Shown here: piece by piece, positions 53,729 to 62,815 of the stretch | How positions within the stretch are numbered: position 1 is the first letter of the stretch | How the letters are laid out: every line of letters begins with the position of its first letter | DNA from: an uncultured Bacteroides sp. | GTDB taxonomy: Bacteria > Bacteroidota > Bacteroidia > Bacteroidales > Bacteroidaceae | Direction: 5' to 3' | Assembly: GCA_944322285.1 (NCBI GenBank) | Contig: CALUOR010000009.1 | Span: 25,676-89,675 of the forward strand | DNA length: 64,000 bases | Program-made: the position numbers and the translations under genes | The notes under the pieces: generated by a model | Database searches by the model: none | Seen by the model: the letters and a program-made list of their open reading frames with translations, nothing else | What the model was told of the DNA's origin: nothing

Positions 53729-54291
53729 AAACCAGTCTGCAAGCACCGTTCTCTTCTTACAAAATCCGTAAGTTGGGAATAAATGAGAAAGTAAAATCGT
53801 TCGATTGCGGCGATGCCGACTTGAACGATTTTATTTTGAATGCTTCAACTCTCTATCGCGAAGCGTTATTAGCGGTTACATACGTGTTTGAAGCTGAAGA
53901 CGACACGGCGCATGAACATATCGCAGCCTATTTCAGCTTGGCAAACGACCGTGTGTCAATGTCGGATTTCCCGAATAAAACTGAATTTAACCGTTTCCGC
54001 AAGCATCGGTTTGTCAACGAAAAGAGGTTGAAAAGCTATCCTGCGGCGAAAATCTGCCGTCTGGCAGTTAACAAGGATTTGAAAGGGAAACATATTGGTG
54101 AATTTTTATCAGACTTCATCAAGAGCTTTTTCCTCGCCGACAACAAGACCGGCTGCCGCTTCCTGACCGTGGACGCTTACGCTGCTGCCATTCCTTTTTA
54201 TCTGAAGCAAAAGTTCGTGCCGCTGACGGTGGAGGATGAAGGAGCGGAAACTCGCCTCCTCTACTTCGACCTCAACGACATAGCCGATTAG
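53725..54291 (+). CDS. GNAT-family N-acetyltransferase, probable toxin
   Basis: This 188-residue protein has the GNAT fold with KICRLAVNKDLKGKHIGEFL (acetyl-CoA loop; the usual RxxGxG is present as KGKHIG) and RFLTVDAYAAAIPFYLKQKF, where a Tyr acts as general acid. FDCGDADLNDFIL resembles the start of TacT/AtaT-type toxins, which acetylate aminoacyl-tRNA. The paired small upstream gene supports a toxin-antitoxin role, but a plain acetyltransferase is possible. Confidence 0.75.
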   Translation: MKTSLQAPFSSYKIRKLGINEKVKSFDCGDADLNDFILNASTLYREALLAVTYVFEAEDDTAHEHIAAYFSLANDRVSMSDFPNKTEFNRFRKHRFVNEKRLKSYPAAKICRLAVNKDLKGKHIGEFLSDFIKSFFLADNKTGCRFLTVDAYAAAIPFYLKQKFVPLTVEDEGAETRLLYFDLNDIAD

Positions 54292-54444
54292 GATATATAT
54301 AACCAAGTTATAGCGATTTACGCAAGTCCCGCTTTTCCGTGGCGCACGCGCAGTGCCCACCGACAGGCGGGATTTTTTGTCCCTCCATGTTTCATGAGCT
54401 TTGTGATGAAGACAAAAGAATATAAACTTATAATAAAACAAAGT

Positions 54445-55284
54445 ATGAAACAGTTGAAATACATTTTTACGACATTTGTGGTGGCTCTGTTCGCCGCTTC
54501 TTGCAGCCAGGACGAGCTGCTGGATGACGGCGGTACGGAGGAGGTGCCTGTTACCTTCACCGCCACGGTGGATTATGCCATCGAAACACAGGGTGACGAT
54601 GCAGCAGGGAATATGAAACAGGCCGCCACCCGCGCCACATCCACCGAGGATGATGCTCCTACCCGTTTCTATGCGCAGGCACTTTCCAACGGGACGCTTT
54701 CCAAGGTGGTTGAAGGTACAAAGATTAACGATAACACCTACTCTTTTACGCTCCAAGTGGCCAAGGACACGGAGTCTGATTATATGTTTTGGGCGGACAA
54801 TGCCGCCCCTGGTGATGAGCCTGCCGACCTTCGGAGCGTATCATACACGATGGGCGTCATCGCTTTTGCTGCCACAGCGCAGGGTACACCGGAAGCCGTT
54901 GGTAAAACCGTTGAGTTGAAGCATGTTGTGGCAAAAGTGACGTTAAAGACCACTACAGATGTCACCTTTGAAGACAGTCGTACTATTAGACTGTCCGCTT
55001 CGTGCGCGTCCACATATAACGTACAAACGTCTTCCGCTTCGAGTTTTGAAGACAAGAGTATCTCCGAGGAAATGACAGATGCAAGCCTTGCCGCAGACAG
55101 CGAAGTGCTGACAACCTACATCATCCTCAATCCGGACGACAAGGCAGTCACATTCAGCGCACACGACTTGGCGCAGACCATTGACGTTGTGCATCTCGTC
55201 GCCAATACGAATGTCACCCTGCAAGGCGACCTGTCGGAGGATAATCCCAAATGGGGAGCGACAAAAGAATATGTTGAGAAGTAA
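54445..55284 (+). CDS. Fimbrillin-like lipoprotein ending at an in-frame TAA
   Basis: This 279-residue protein starts MKQLKYIFTTFVVALFAASC with the modified Cys in ASCSQDEL. The body is a fimbrillin-type beta sandwich (SYTMGVIAFAATAQG, VELKHVVAKVTLKTTTDVTF, AHDLAQTIDVVHLV) ending PKWGATKEYVEK. In the paralogue at 55746 the corresponding WGSTIV is followed by a further C-terminal domain. Here a TAA at 55282 stops the frame, but the same frame stays open for 113 more codons to 55626. Likely a surface or pilus subunit. The ATG at 54445 is chosen because the lipoprotein signal starts there. Confidence 0.8.
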   Translation: MKQLKYIFTTFVVALFAASCSQDELLDDGGTEEVPVTFTATVDYAIETQGDDAAGNMKQAATRATSTEDDAPTRFYAQALSNGTLSKVVEGTKINDNTYSFTLQVAKDTESDYMFWADNAAPGDEPADLRSVSYTMGVIAFAATAQGTPEAVGKTVELKHVVAKVTLKTTTDVTFEDSRTIRLSASCASTYNVQTSSASSFEDKSISEEMTDASLAADSEVLTTYIILNPDDKAVTFSAHDLAQTIDVVHLVANTNVTLQGDLSEDNPKWGATKEYVEK

Positions 55285-55626
55285 ATCGACTTCTTTTTCA
55301 AAAATGAAAACGGTGACCCCGTAGGAAATTTTGTTAGTGGTGCCTACCGATTTTATTTACCGGAAGAAAAAATAACAGATTTGGAAGCGGTTTTAAGTGC
55401 TATTTTTCATAAGAACGTAGAACTTAACCTTACACAGTCTGGCACTATCTTTGAAGAAGTATTGGATAACGATTATACTTTTAAGATATCACATGTTGGG
55501 CCTAATAAAAATTTTGATATTTCAATAAATGACAACAAAACATATGTTGTTAGTTATAATCCTGATAATGACTACTATGTAAATTTTTCAGTCGTTTCAA
55601 ATAAATTGAATCAATCAACTGAATAA
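55285..55626 (+). pseudogene. In-frame C-terminal extension beyond the TAA
   Basis: Directly after the TAA the same frame reads IDFFFKNENGDPVGNF and goes on through FYLPEEKITDLEAVL and DYTFKISHVGPNKNFDI to the stop at 55624-55626. It has no start codon of its own near the beginning and looks like a normal beta-rich domain. It is either a former C-terminal domain cut off by a nonsense mutation, or is joined by readthrough. Confidence 0.65.
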
Positions 55627-55745
55627 GCATACTACAAATAAAGGGAAGAGTTAATAACTCTCACCCACAAGCGACTCAATCAAAACAGGCATAAAATTTG
55701 GAGATAACAAAAACCAATTTATTGACGAATAAAACAAAGATTATT

Positions 55746-57254
55746 ATGAAAAGACAGAATTTCTTGATGCTGGCAGCCGCAGCGTTGCTGGCATCCTGCA
55801 GCCAGGACGAAGTGATGACGGACACGGGGCATGACGGCCTCGTGCCCGTCACCCTCTCGGCTGCCGTGGGCGACGGCGTGCAGACGCGCGCCGTTGACGT
55901 GGACGATGACGAAGATGCAACGTATTGTTACGTGCAAGTATGCGACAAACAAGGAAACGCATACAGAGATAACGACTATGCCACGCCCACTCGCCTGACT
56001 GATGAAGACAAAGACGGAACTTTCACAGGCAACATCTACTTGAAACCCAATGTAAGCCACGTATTCCTCTTTTGGGCGGACAATGCGACAAGTGATATTC
56101 CTGCGGACTTGCACGACGTGACGTACCAAAAGGGAAGCATCGCCTTTGCTGACCGCGTGGCACAGACCATCGGCAGCGTTGCCCCAACGGTCAATGCCAC
56201 GTTGCAGCACGTAGTGGCGAAAGTGACGCTGAAGACCACAACGAATGTGGAGGCAGGCAGTAAAATCACCGTCACCGTGCCGACTACCTACACGAGATAC
56301 AATGTAGCCGATGAAACCGTTATTCAGGACGTAATAAACGAAAACGCTCCTTTTGAACATACGGTGACCAATGCCATTACTGGCACAAAAGATGGTGCGG
56401 AAGTCTTTTCGTTCTACGCCTTGGTGAAAGATGAGACGCAAAACATCACCCTCACCAACGGCACAAACAGCCAGCGAGTCACCAACGTGCCGCTCGGCCC
56501 GAACAAGCACACCACCCTCGTGGGCGACGTGAGAAATCTCGGCCTGACTAACGTGACTTTCACGGCGAATATGGATACGAATTGGGGCAGCACGATAGTC
56601 CACGATGATAGAATTACCGCAGACCCCGCCACACATACCATTACCTTGGAAGCAGAGGGCTTGCTGACCAGAGACATCATAATCCAAACAGTGAGCGACA
56701 ACGGTGAACTGAAGATTGTCGGGCAGATGAATCAAGGAGACTTTGAAACCATAGGTGAAAGTTGCCAGATGGATGATTCCCCTGTTAAGGTGCTTGATTT
56801 GTCGGAGGTGGTAACCCAACTGACTGCATTACCTAAAAATACTGGTAGAGAGACAGACGGCTATCAAACTGGCTCAGTCTTTTACCTTTCTACCAATTTG
56901 GAGGAAATTGTGTTGCCAAGCTCCATAACGAGCTTGCAACAAGGTGCTTTTAGAAACTGTTCTAAGCTTCGCATCGTAAAAGCACCTGGCGTGAGCACAT
57001 TAGAATCAAACATTTTTCAAAGTTGTTCAACTTTGACCGATGTCTGGCTCACGTCCGATACATGGTCGGAACGTTTATCGACACAGGAAAATGCACTTAA
57101 CAACACGAATACGACCTTTACGCTCCACCTCGACATTTCCCAACAGCCGTATGTGGATGAGGAAGCAAAGACATGGACACCGGGCGGAAATACCACTCCT
57201 GTTAAGTTGTATAGCAATTCCACCATAAATGTCGTCTTTGTAGATGGTAACTGA
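55746..57254 (+). CDS. Fimbrillin-like lipoprotein with C-terminal BspA-type leucine-rich repeats
   Basis: This 502-residue lipoprotein begins MKRQNFLMLAAAALLASC. Residues about 25-280 are fimbrillin-like (LKPNVSHVFLFWADNATSD, TLQHVVAKVTLKTTTNVE, NVPLGPNKHTTLVGDVRN). After DTNWGSTIVHDD comes a different half with LRR_5/BspA-type units (LEEIVLPSSITSLQQGAFRN, KLRIVKAPGVSTLESNIF, TLTDVWLTSDTW). The hybrid suggests a tip or adhesin subunit that binds a host or bacterial partner. The ATG at 55746 is chosen at the signal sequence. Confidence 0.85.
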   Translation: MKRQNFLMLAAAALLASCSQDEVMTDTGHDGLVPVTLSAAVGDGVQTRAVDVDDDEDATYCYVQVCDKQGNAYRDNDYATPTRLTDEDKDGTFTGNIYLKPNVSHVFLFWADNATSDIPADLHDVTYQKGSIAFADRVAQTIGSVAPTVNATLQHVVAKVTLKTTTNVEAGSKITVTVPTTYTRYNVADETVIQDVINENAPFEHTVTNAITGTKDGAEVFSFYALVKDETQNITLTNGTNSQRVTNVPLGPNKHTTLVGDVRNLGLTNVTFTANMDTNWGSTIVHDDRITADPATHTITLEAEGLLTRDIIIQTVSDNGELKIVGQMNQGDFETIGESCQMDDSPVKVLDLSEVVTQLTALPKNTGRETDGYQTGSVFYLSTNLEEIVLPSSITSLQQGAFRNCSKLRIVKAPGVSTLESNIFQSCSTLTDVWLTSDTWSERLSTQENALNNTNTTFTLHLDISQQPYVDEEAKTWTPGGNTTPVKLYSNSTINVVFVDGN

Positions 57255-57642
57255 TCTTTGTGTGAAATGAGAGACCTCATTGAAAGAATAGCGTTCTACA
57301 TTCGCTACGAAATGACCGACACGGCTAAGATGCGGATTTGGGCTAATGATGCAGCTTCTCATTTATAACCCAAGCCACTACGCCTGAAACATATTCAAAG
57401 AGGGATAGCAGGAGAACGCTCCGCAAGTTCCTGTTGTTCCTCTTCTCTTACATTTTCTGAAAGACCTATGATTTAGTACCTTAGCACAATTTTTACTCCC
57501 CATATCCCTCTTTTCCCCTTCCTTGTCAATGCAATGGTTCGCTGAAAATCCAATCGGTTTTCAGTTCATGCGGTGGTATAGAAACCTCAATTTTTTATAC
57601 AACATGAAGAAAATGACTATTGTATTTGACTTTGAAAGTCAG
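57255..57642. other. Gene-free stretch after the fimbrillin cluster
   Basis: No gene is supported. A 33-codon frame at 57267-57368 (MRDLIERIAFYIRYEM...) is too short to call. AAAGAGGGATA at 57398-57408 pairs with TATCCCTCTTT at 57503-57513. Confidence 0.4.
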
Positions 57643-57765
57643 AGTATGGATGAGGGTGTATCAAAATACAAAACTCCTATCCTACTGTCATGTCAAGGAA
57701 GCGTAGTCGAAACATCTCGCATAAGCCTACGGGAGACCCTTCGACTTCGCTCAGGGTGACAAAAT
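57643..57765. repeat. CCCTGAGCG palindromic element, copy 3
   Basis: It is close to the reverse complement of 45262-45385, including the outer GTATCAAAATACAAAACTCC and the inner CTTCGACTTCGCTCAGGGTG. It ends before a gene-free stretch (57766-57995) ahead of the obg promoter. Confidence 0.8.
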
Positions 57766-57995
57766 ATTAGAGATACCGGCTACGAGCATCACGGCTTTAC
57801 TGTAAGACAACTCGGGAATAACGGCTCCTTCAGCGTATTATATTGGTTTCTAACATACTCCATCATATAAATGCCCTTGTCTTCTGAAAAAACAACGACA
57901 CCACAGCAAGGGGAAAACGAACAACGGTATCCGCCGGGGTCATACGCATTAGGATTTTAATCCGTCCCATATTTCCCAGTCTCGCCTTTTATCGC

Positions 57996-58003
57996 TATCT
58001 TTG
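57996..58003 (+). promoter_or_regulatory. TAnnTTTG promoter element for obg
   Basis: TATCTTTG, 46 bp before the start codon at 58049. Confidence 0.65.
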
Positions 58004-58048
58004 CCCCGTCAAAACAGATACATCATTGTTGCTTATAAACAGATTTTT

Positions 58049-59227
58049 ATGCCTGAATCGAATTTTGTAGACTACGTGAAGATATATTGCCGCTCAGGCA
58101 AAGGCGGACGAGGCTCCACGCACATGCGCCGGGCCAAGTATATACCCAACGGCGGACCGGACGGAGGAGACGGAGGCCGCGGAGGAGACATCATTCTGCG
58201 CGCCAACCGCAATTACTGGACGTTGCTCCACCTGCGCTACGAGCGTCACATCCTGGCCGGACATGGCGAAAGCGGCTCGAAGAACCGGAGCTTTGGTAAG
58301 GATGGTGAGGACAAGGTGATAGAAGTGCCCTGCGGCACCGTGGCCTACAATGCCGAGACGGGCGAATACCTGTGCGATGTCACCGAGCATGGACAGGAGG
58401 TCGTGCTGCTGAAAGGCGGACGCGGAGGACTGGGCAACTGGCATTTCCGCACCCCAACCCGCCAGGCTCCCCGTTTTGCCCAACCCGGAGAGCCGATGCA
58501 GGAGATGATGGTCATCCTGGAATTGAAGCTCCTGGCCGATGTAGGCTTGGTAGGCTTCCCCAATGCGGGCAAGTCGACATTGCTTTCCGCCGTATCGGCC
58601 GCACGGCCCAAGATAGCCAACTATCCATTCACCACGTTGGAGCCCAACTTAGGCATCGTGTCCTACCGCGACAACAAGTCGTTCGTCATGGCGGACATAC
58701 CGGGCATCATCGAAGGTGCCAGCGAAGGTAAAGGATTGGGCCTGCGCTTCCTGCGTCACATCGAGCGTAACTCTCTGCTGCTCTTCATGGTGCCGGCAGA
58801 CAGTGACGACATCGCCCGTGAATACGATATCCTGCTGAACGAATTGCGCCAGTTCAATCCAGAGATGCTGGACAAGCGGCGGGTACTGGCTATCACCAAG
58901 AGCGACATGCTGGACCAGGAACTGATGGACGAGATTGAGCCAACTCTGCCCGAAGGCATCCCGCACGTGTTCATTTCCTCCATCACCGGATTGGGCATCA
59001 ACATCCTGAAAGACATCCTTTGGACGGAGCTGAACGAGGAAAGCAACAAGATAGAAGGCCACATCGAAAGCATTGCCCACCGCCCCAAGGACATGAGTCA
59101 CCTGCAAGAAGAACTGAAAGAAGAAGGCGAGGACGAAGACCTGACGGTGGAATACATCGATGAGGATGATGTGGAAGACCTGGAAGACTTTGAATACGAA
59201 GAAGACTGGGACGAAGAAGACAAGTGA
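58049..59227 (+). CDS. obg: GTPase Obg/CgtA
   Basis: This 392-residue GTPase acts in late 50S ribosome assembly and stress signalling. It has an N-terminal glycine-rich Obg domain (about 1-158; [30 protein letters not shown]), a G domain with [11 protein letters not shown] (G1), [12 protein letters not shown] (G3) and ITKSDM (G4), and an acidic C-terminal tail of Asp/Glu runs (about 355-392). The ATG at 58049 is chosen because the family sequence starts [13 protein letters not shown] and the promoter lies just before it. Confidence 0.96.
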   Translation: MPESNFVDYVKIYCRSGKGGRGSTHMRRAKYIPNGGPDGGDGGRGGDIILRANRNYWTLLHLRYERHILAGHGESGSKNRSFGKDGEDKVIEVPCGTVAYNAETGEYLCDVTEHGQEVVLLKGGRGGLGNWHFRTPTRQAPRFAQPGEPMQEMMVILELKLLADVGLVGFPNAGKSTLLSAVSAARPKIANYPFTTLEPNLGIVSYRDNKSFVMADIPGIIEGASEGKGLGLRFLRHIERNSLLLFMVPADSDDIAREYDILLNELRQFNPEMLDKRRVLAITKSDMLDQELMDEIEPTLPEGIPHVFISSITGLGINILKDILWTELNEESNKIEGHIESIAHRPKDMSHLQEELKEEGEDEDLTVEYIDEDDVEDLEDFEYEEDWDEEDK

Positions 59228-60039
59228 TGGAAAGAATCGTTGGCAATATCCGATTGGTGGAATACGCCATCCTGCGGAAGCACTTTGAAGTGTATGCGTT
59301 CAGCACCTACCGGCAGGGAGGAGTCAGTACAGGGGCATACGCTTCTCTGAATTGCACGCCCTACGTAGGCGATGACCCGCAATGCGTGCGCCAAAACCAA
59401 GAAATCCTTTTGAACACCTTGCCCCATCGTCCGCGCGAGTTGGTCATCCCCTGGCAAACCCACGGCACAGACATACTCACCGTAGACGAAGACTGGCTGG
59501 TTGCTACCCCCGAAAGGCGCCACCATCTGCTTCAAGGCATCGACGCGATGATAACCGACAAACCCGGCGTATGCCTTTGCGTCTCTACGGCCGATTGCAT
59601 ACCTATATTATTATACGACCACGTCCATCGGGTCATAGCCGCCGTCCACGCGGGCTGGCGGGGCACTGTCAACCTCCTCGTGTTGCGCACCCTGCGGCGC
59701 ATGCACGAATACTATGGCACAGAAGCGTTTGACGTATTGGCCTGCATCGGGCCCGGCATCTCGTGGGAAGCCTTCGAGGTGGGCGATGAGGTGTTCGACG
59801 CTTTTCACAAAGCCGGCTATCCCATGCACGCCATTGCCACCTACGATCCGTGCGCCAAGAAGCACCACATCAATTTACCCGAAGCCAACGCCATCCAGAT
59901 GAAGTACTTCGGCATGCACGAGGACTTTATAGAAGACTGCCGGATCTGCACCTACAGGCGGCACGAAGACTTCTTCTCCGCCCGCCGGTTGGGAGCCAAG
60001 TCGGGGCGTATCCTGTCGGGCATCATGCTGCGAGGATAG
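59227..60039 (+). CDS. pgeF: Laccase-domain purine nucleosidase-like protein (PgeF/YfiH)
   Basis: This 270-residue protein shows the YfiH family motifs PWQTHGTDI, CVSTADCIPILLYD, VHAGWRG and GPGISWEAFEVGDEV, with a metal-binding Cys and His set. Members have been described as peptidoglycan editing factors and as purine nucleoside phosphorylases. The ATG at 59227 overlaps the obg TGA by one base (TGATG); a GTG one codon earlier is possible. It is cotranscribed with obg. Confidence 0.93.
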   Translation: MERIVGNIRLVEYAILRKHFEVYAFSTYRQGGVSTGAYASLNCTPYVGDDPQCVRQNQEILLNTLPHRPRELVIPWQTHGTDILTVDEDWLVATPERRHHLLQGIDAMITDKPGVCLCVSTADCIPILLYDHVHRVIAAVHAGWRGTVNLLVLRTLRRMHEYYGTEAFDVLACIGPGISWEAFEVGDEVFDAFHKAGYPMHAIATYDPCAKKHHINLPEANAIQMKYFGMHEDFIEDCRICTYRRHEDFFSARRLGAKSGRILSGIMLRG

Positions 60040-60075
60040 TTTTAAAAATCACAAAGTCAAATCTTGGCATATAAA

Positions 60076-60109
60076 AAAGATGTGCCCCAACCCCATTCGG
60101 CACATCTTT
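60076..60109. terminator. Terminator between pgeF and the HU-related gene
   Basis: AAAGATGTGCC pairs perfectly with GGCACATCTTT. On the minus strand it is followed by TTTTTTATATG, so it best terminates the HU-related gene; it can also serve obg-pgeF. Confidence 0.85.
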
Positions 60110-60133
60110 CCGGTTTATTTTCACGCTGCCGCG

Positions 60134-60601
60134 TCATTCCAGCGGATTGTCCGTATCTTCTTCGCCCGGTTCGTTGTCGTCCGAACCGCTCACGGGCTTC
60201 TTGTTGGCGTCCACTTCCGTCCACTTGATGTCCACATCGCTCAGGGCGCGGGTGGTCACGCGGTTACCGTTACTGCGGGTCGTCTCGGGCAGGAAGCGCA
60301 CGCGCACGCCAGTTATCTGGTTGGCGCTCACCTCCTCGGCGGTGGCCACTCCCTGCTTTTCGGTGACGGCGGTGTAGTAGAACCACCCCAACCCTTCAAT
60401 CTCCACCGAAAAACCCAGCGACATATAGTCGGCCATAACCGAGGCGAGGTCGCCCAGCACGGCCTGCACGTCGCTCTTCGACACGGTGGATATCTGCGCC
60501 AGGCGTTCAACGACACGGTCCATGGTGACCTGCCCGGCAAGAACGGATTGCGGATACCACAGCCCGTTCACCTTTTGTTGTTTTTTTTTGTAATAAGCCA
60601 T
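60134..60601 (-). CDS. HU-related histone-like DNA-binding protein
   Basis: This 155-residue protein starts MAYYKKKQQKVNGLWYPQSV and has an HU/IHF-like body (RVVERLAQISTVSKSDVQAV, LGFSVEIEGLGWFYYT) with a long arm and an acidic tail (DDNEPGEEDTD). It matches the longer HU-related group (TIGR01201-type) that is expanded in Bacteroides and Porphyromonas. It should bind DNA; a nucleoid role is inferred. The ATG at 60601 is chosen at the family start. A 22-bp array lies 78 bp upstream. Confidence 0.85.
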   Translation of the reverse strand: MAYYKKKQQKVNGLWYPQSVLAGQVTMDRVVERLAQISTVSKSDVQAVLGDLASVMADYMSLGFSVEIEGLGWFYYTAVTEKQGVATAEEVSANQITGVRVRFLPETTRSNGNRVTTRALSDVDIKWTEVDANKKPVSGSDDNEPGEEDTDNPLE

Positions 60602-60678
60602 AAACGTCCTTTTTTGTGTTCCCAACTCCCTCAACCTGCCCCAGAAGGGCTTCTGAAGGGGGTACGGCAGGGGGCAAA

Positions 60679-60766
60679 GTTAACTGTCGTAGTTAACGCC
60701 GTTGACTGTCGTAGTTAACGCGGTTGACTGTCGTAGTTAACAGGGTTGACTGTCGTAGTTAACTTG
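60679..60766. repeat. 22-bp tandem array with GTTGACTGTCGTAGTTAAC unit
   Basis: Four units at 60679, 60701, 60723 and 60745 are nearly identical (only the last three bases and one G/A differ). Each holds GTTAAC or GTTGAC at both ends of a 19-base core. It lies upstream of the HU-related gene on its 5' side. Confidence 0.9.
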
Positions 60767-61046
60767 ACCATCTCCGGCTCCCGCCCGTTTTGTAAGGAAC
60801 GGTTACTATAATCAGGTTCACAGTCTCTCGGTTTTTCGGCGCGCTTCCTCCGCCGTGCGCCCAGTCCTTTCTTCGCAGCGGAGGGGATAAGATTTAGGGG
60901 GTTGACCGGACGGCCCGTCCTAATCCCGGCGGAACCGTCAGGCCAAAGATAACGTTTTTGTCCGTAAGGCGTTCCGCCGGAAGCGGATTTCCCCCCTAAA
61001 AAAACATTAATTAAGAAGAATGGGACGGAATGCGTGTATAAATCAT
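60767..61046. other. Gene-free stretch upstream of the B3/4 gene
   Basis: No gene, hairpin or repeat is clear here. A minus-strand open frame of 122 codons crosses it and the array but resembles no family and shares the array sequence, so it is not called. Confidence 0.4.
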
Positions 61047-61054
61047 TATCTTTG
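61047..61054 (+). promoter_or_regulatory. TAnnTTTG promoter element for the B3/4 gene
   Basis: TATCTTTG, 21 bp before the ATG at 61075. Confidence 0.6.
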
Positions 61055-61074
61055 CCCCACCAAAAGACAACGAT

Positions 61075-61755
61075 ATGTTCCAACTGACCCTATCTACCGA
61101 ATTGACCTCCCGCTGCCCCGCGTACCGGGTAGCGGCCGTTTATGCCGAAGTCACCAATACGCCTTTCAGCGAAGGCTTGTGGCAGGAGATTGACGCTTTC
61201 ACCCAAGCGTTGCGTGCCTCGGAGACACCCGACACCATCAAGCTGCAGCCCGCCATTGCCGCTACGCGCGAGGCTTACCGCCGTTTGGGTAAAGACCCCA
61301 GCCGGTACCGTCCGAGCGCCGAAGCCTTGCGCCGCCGCCTGTTACGCGGGCTGGAACTGTATCGCATCGATACGTTGGTGGACCTCATCAACTTGGTTTC
61401 CTTGCGCACGGGCTACTCTATCGGCGGCTTCGACGCGGACAAGATACAGGGCACTGACCTATGTTTAGGGGTAGGACATGCCAACGAACCGTTTGAAGGC
61501 ATCGGGCGCGGCCCGCTCAACATAGAAGGATTGCCCGTGTGGCGCGACGCCCAAGGAGGCATCGGCACGCCCACCAGCGACCACGAGCGCACGAAGATGG
61601 ACGTAGGCACCCGTCACATTCTGGCCCTTATCAACGGCTATGACGGGGACGAGGAGAGATTGTGCGAAGCAGCGGAGATGACGCGGGAGTTGCTGAGGAG
61701 GTATGCGGCATCGGATGGAGGAACGATTACTTATCTGCATTCAGAAGAGGAATGA
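61075..61755 (+). CDS. B3/4 domain protein (PheRS-beta editing-like)
   Basis: This 226-residue protein is a free-standing B3/4 domain, the fold of the editing site in phenylalanyl-tRNA synthetase beta. KLQPAIAATREAYRRLGKDPSR, ALRRRLLRGLELYRIDTLVD, SLRTGYSIGGFDADKIQG and TKMDVGTRHILALING are typical. It may clear mischarged tRNA, but that is inferred from the fold. It overlaps the glycosylase start by four bases. Confidence 0.85.
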   Translation: MFQLTLSTELTSRCPAYRVAAVYAEVTNTPFSEGLWQEIDAFTQALRASETPDTIKLQPAIAATREAYRRLGKDPSRYRPSAEALRRRLLRGLELYRIDTLVDLINLVSLRTGYSIGGFDADKIQGTDLCLGVGHANEPFEGIGRGPLNIEGLPVWRDAQGGIGTPTSDHERTKMDVGTRHILALINGYDGDEERLCEAAEMTRELLRRYAASDGGTITYLHSEEE

Positions 61756-62420
61756 CTATGCAAGTACGCATTGCCGAGGATTGGCGCCAACAGCTACAAG
61801 ACGAATTTGACAAGCCCTACTTCAAACAATTGACGGACTTTGTGCGAGAGGAGTATGCACACACGCAAGTGCTTCCGCCGGGAAGTCGCATCTTCTACAT
61901 CTTCGACCATTGTCCGTTCGACAAGGTAAAGATAATCATATTAGGCCAGGACCCCTATCCTACGCCGGGACTTTATTATGGCGTCTGCTTTTCCGTGCCC
62001 GAAGGTGTGGCGATACCCGGTTCCTTAGCCAATATCTTCCGTGAAATACACGATGATTTAGGGAAACCCGTCCCTCACTCAGGCAATTTGGACAGATGGG
62101 TAGCGCAGGGAGTCTTTCCCTTAAACTCCGTTCTAACCGTGCGCGCTTACCAGACAGGTTCGCATCGTGGACATGGATGGGAAACGTTTACTGATGCCGT
62201 CATCCGCAAACTGAGCGATGAGCGTGAGCATCTGGTCTTTATGTTGTGGGGCAGTTATGCGAAAGAAAAAGCCGGATTGATTGACACCTCGCGCCATCTG
62301 GTGCTGACCGCCGCCCACCCTTCTCCACGCTCTGCCGAACATGGTTTCTTAGGATGCCGCCACTTCAGCCAAGCCAATGCTTATCTACGTCAACACGGCA
62401 TCGGAGAAATAGATTGGTAG
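61752..62420 (+). CDS. ung: Uracil-DNA glycosylase, family 1
   Basis: This 222-residue enzyme removes uracil from DNA. Motifs are ILGQDPYPTPG (catalytic Asp; the usual HGPG is PTPG), GVFPLNSVLTVR and AAHPSPRSAEHGFLGCRHFS with the conserved His. The HGPG-to-PTPG change marks a branch common in Bacteroides, which often carry a second Ung. The ATG at 61752 overlaps the B3/4 stop by ATGA; 61758 is possible. Confidence 0.92.
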   Translation: MTMQVRIAEDWRQQLQDEFDKPYFKQLTDFVREEYAHTQVLPPGSRIFYIFDHCPFDKVKIIILGQDPYPTPGLYYGVCFSVPEGVAIPGSLANIFREIHDDLGKPVPHSGNLDRWVAQGVFPLNSVLTVRAYQTGSHRGHGWETFTDAVIRKLSDEREHLVFMLWGSYAKEKAGLIDTSRHLVLTAAHPSPRSAEHGFLGCRHFSQANAYLRQHGIGEIDW

Positions 62421-62473
62421 ACAAATTCCTATTGACACGATAATTGGGGAATACTTCTCGGACGGTGTTGCGA

Positions 62474-62815
62474 TTACTCAATGCCATTCCGGCGAAGGAT
62501 ATCCAGCAATTCGGCATCACTGATGTTTTCCCGTTCCGACTTATCGTAAATGGTGATGAGTTTGACTTCGGTTTCCGTCTGCGCAAGAATCACAGTGTAA
62601 GTTATCACTCGGGCACCGCCGCTCTTGCCCTTCCCTTTTGAGGTAATAGCCAAGCGGACTTTGCGCAAGCGATGTCCGAGGTCGGTGCCAAGGTAAGGAT
62701 CTGCATACAAATCTTCAAGCAACCGGGCATAATCCTGCTTCATTGAACGATATCGTTTGCTCAGTTTCTTTAATGCCTTGGCAAAATCGGGAGTATAAGT
62801 AATCTTACAGTTCAT
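62474..62815 (-). CDS. RelE/ParE-type toxin
   Basis: This 113-residue protein starts MNCKITYTPDFAKALKKLSK, has the central GHRLRKVRLAI and ends with ITIYDKSERENISDAELLDI, a RelE/HigB-like pattern. It probably cleaves mRNA at the ribosome or poisons gyrase; the target is unknown. Its start overlaps the antitoxin stop by eleven bases. Confidence 0.8.
   Translation of the reverse strand: MNCKITYTPDFAKALKKLSKRYRSMKQDYARLLEDLYADPYLGTDLGHRLRKVRLAITSKGKGKSGGARVITYTVILAQTETEVKLITIYDKSERENISDAELLDILRRNGIE

Noticed and set aside
57523-57759. Plus-strand open frame of 78 codons
   Set aside because: More than half of it lies in the CCCTGAGCG repeat, and the protein resembles no family.
185-60766. CRISPR array interpretation of the 22-bp arrays
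   Set aside because: There are no unique spacers between conserved repeats of usual length, and no cas genes are in the window.
60715-61083. Minus-strand frame of 122 codons
   Set aside because: It reads through the 22-bp array and the B3/4 promoter, and has no family resemblance.
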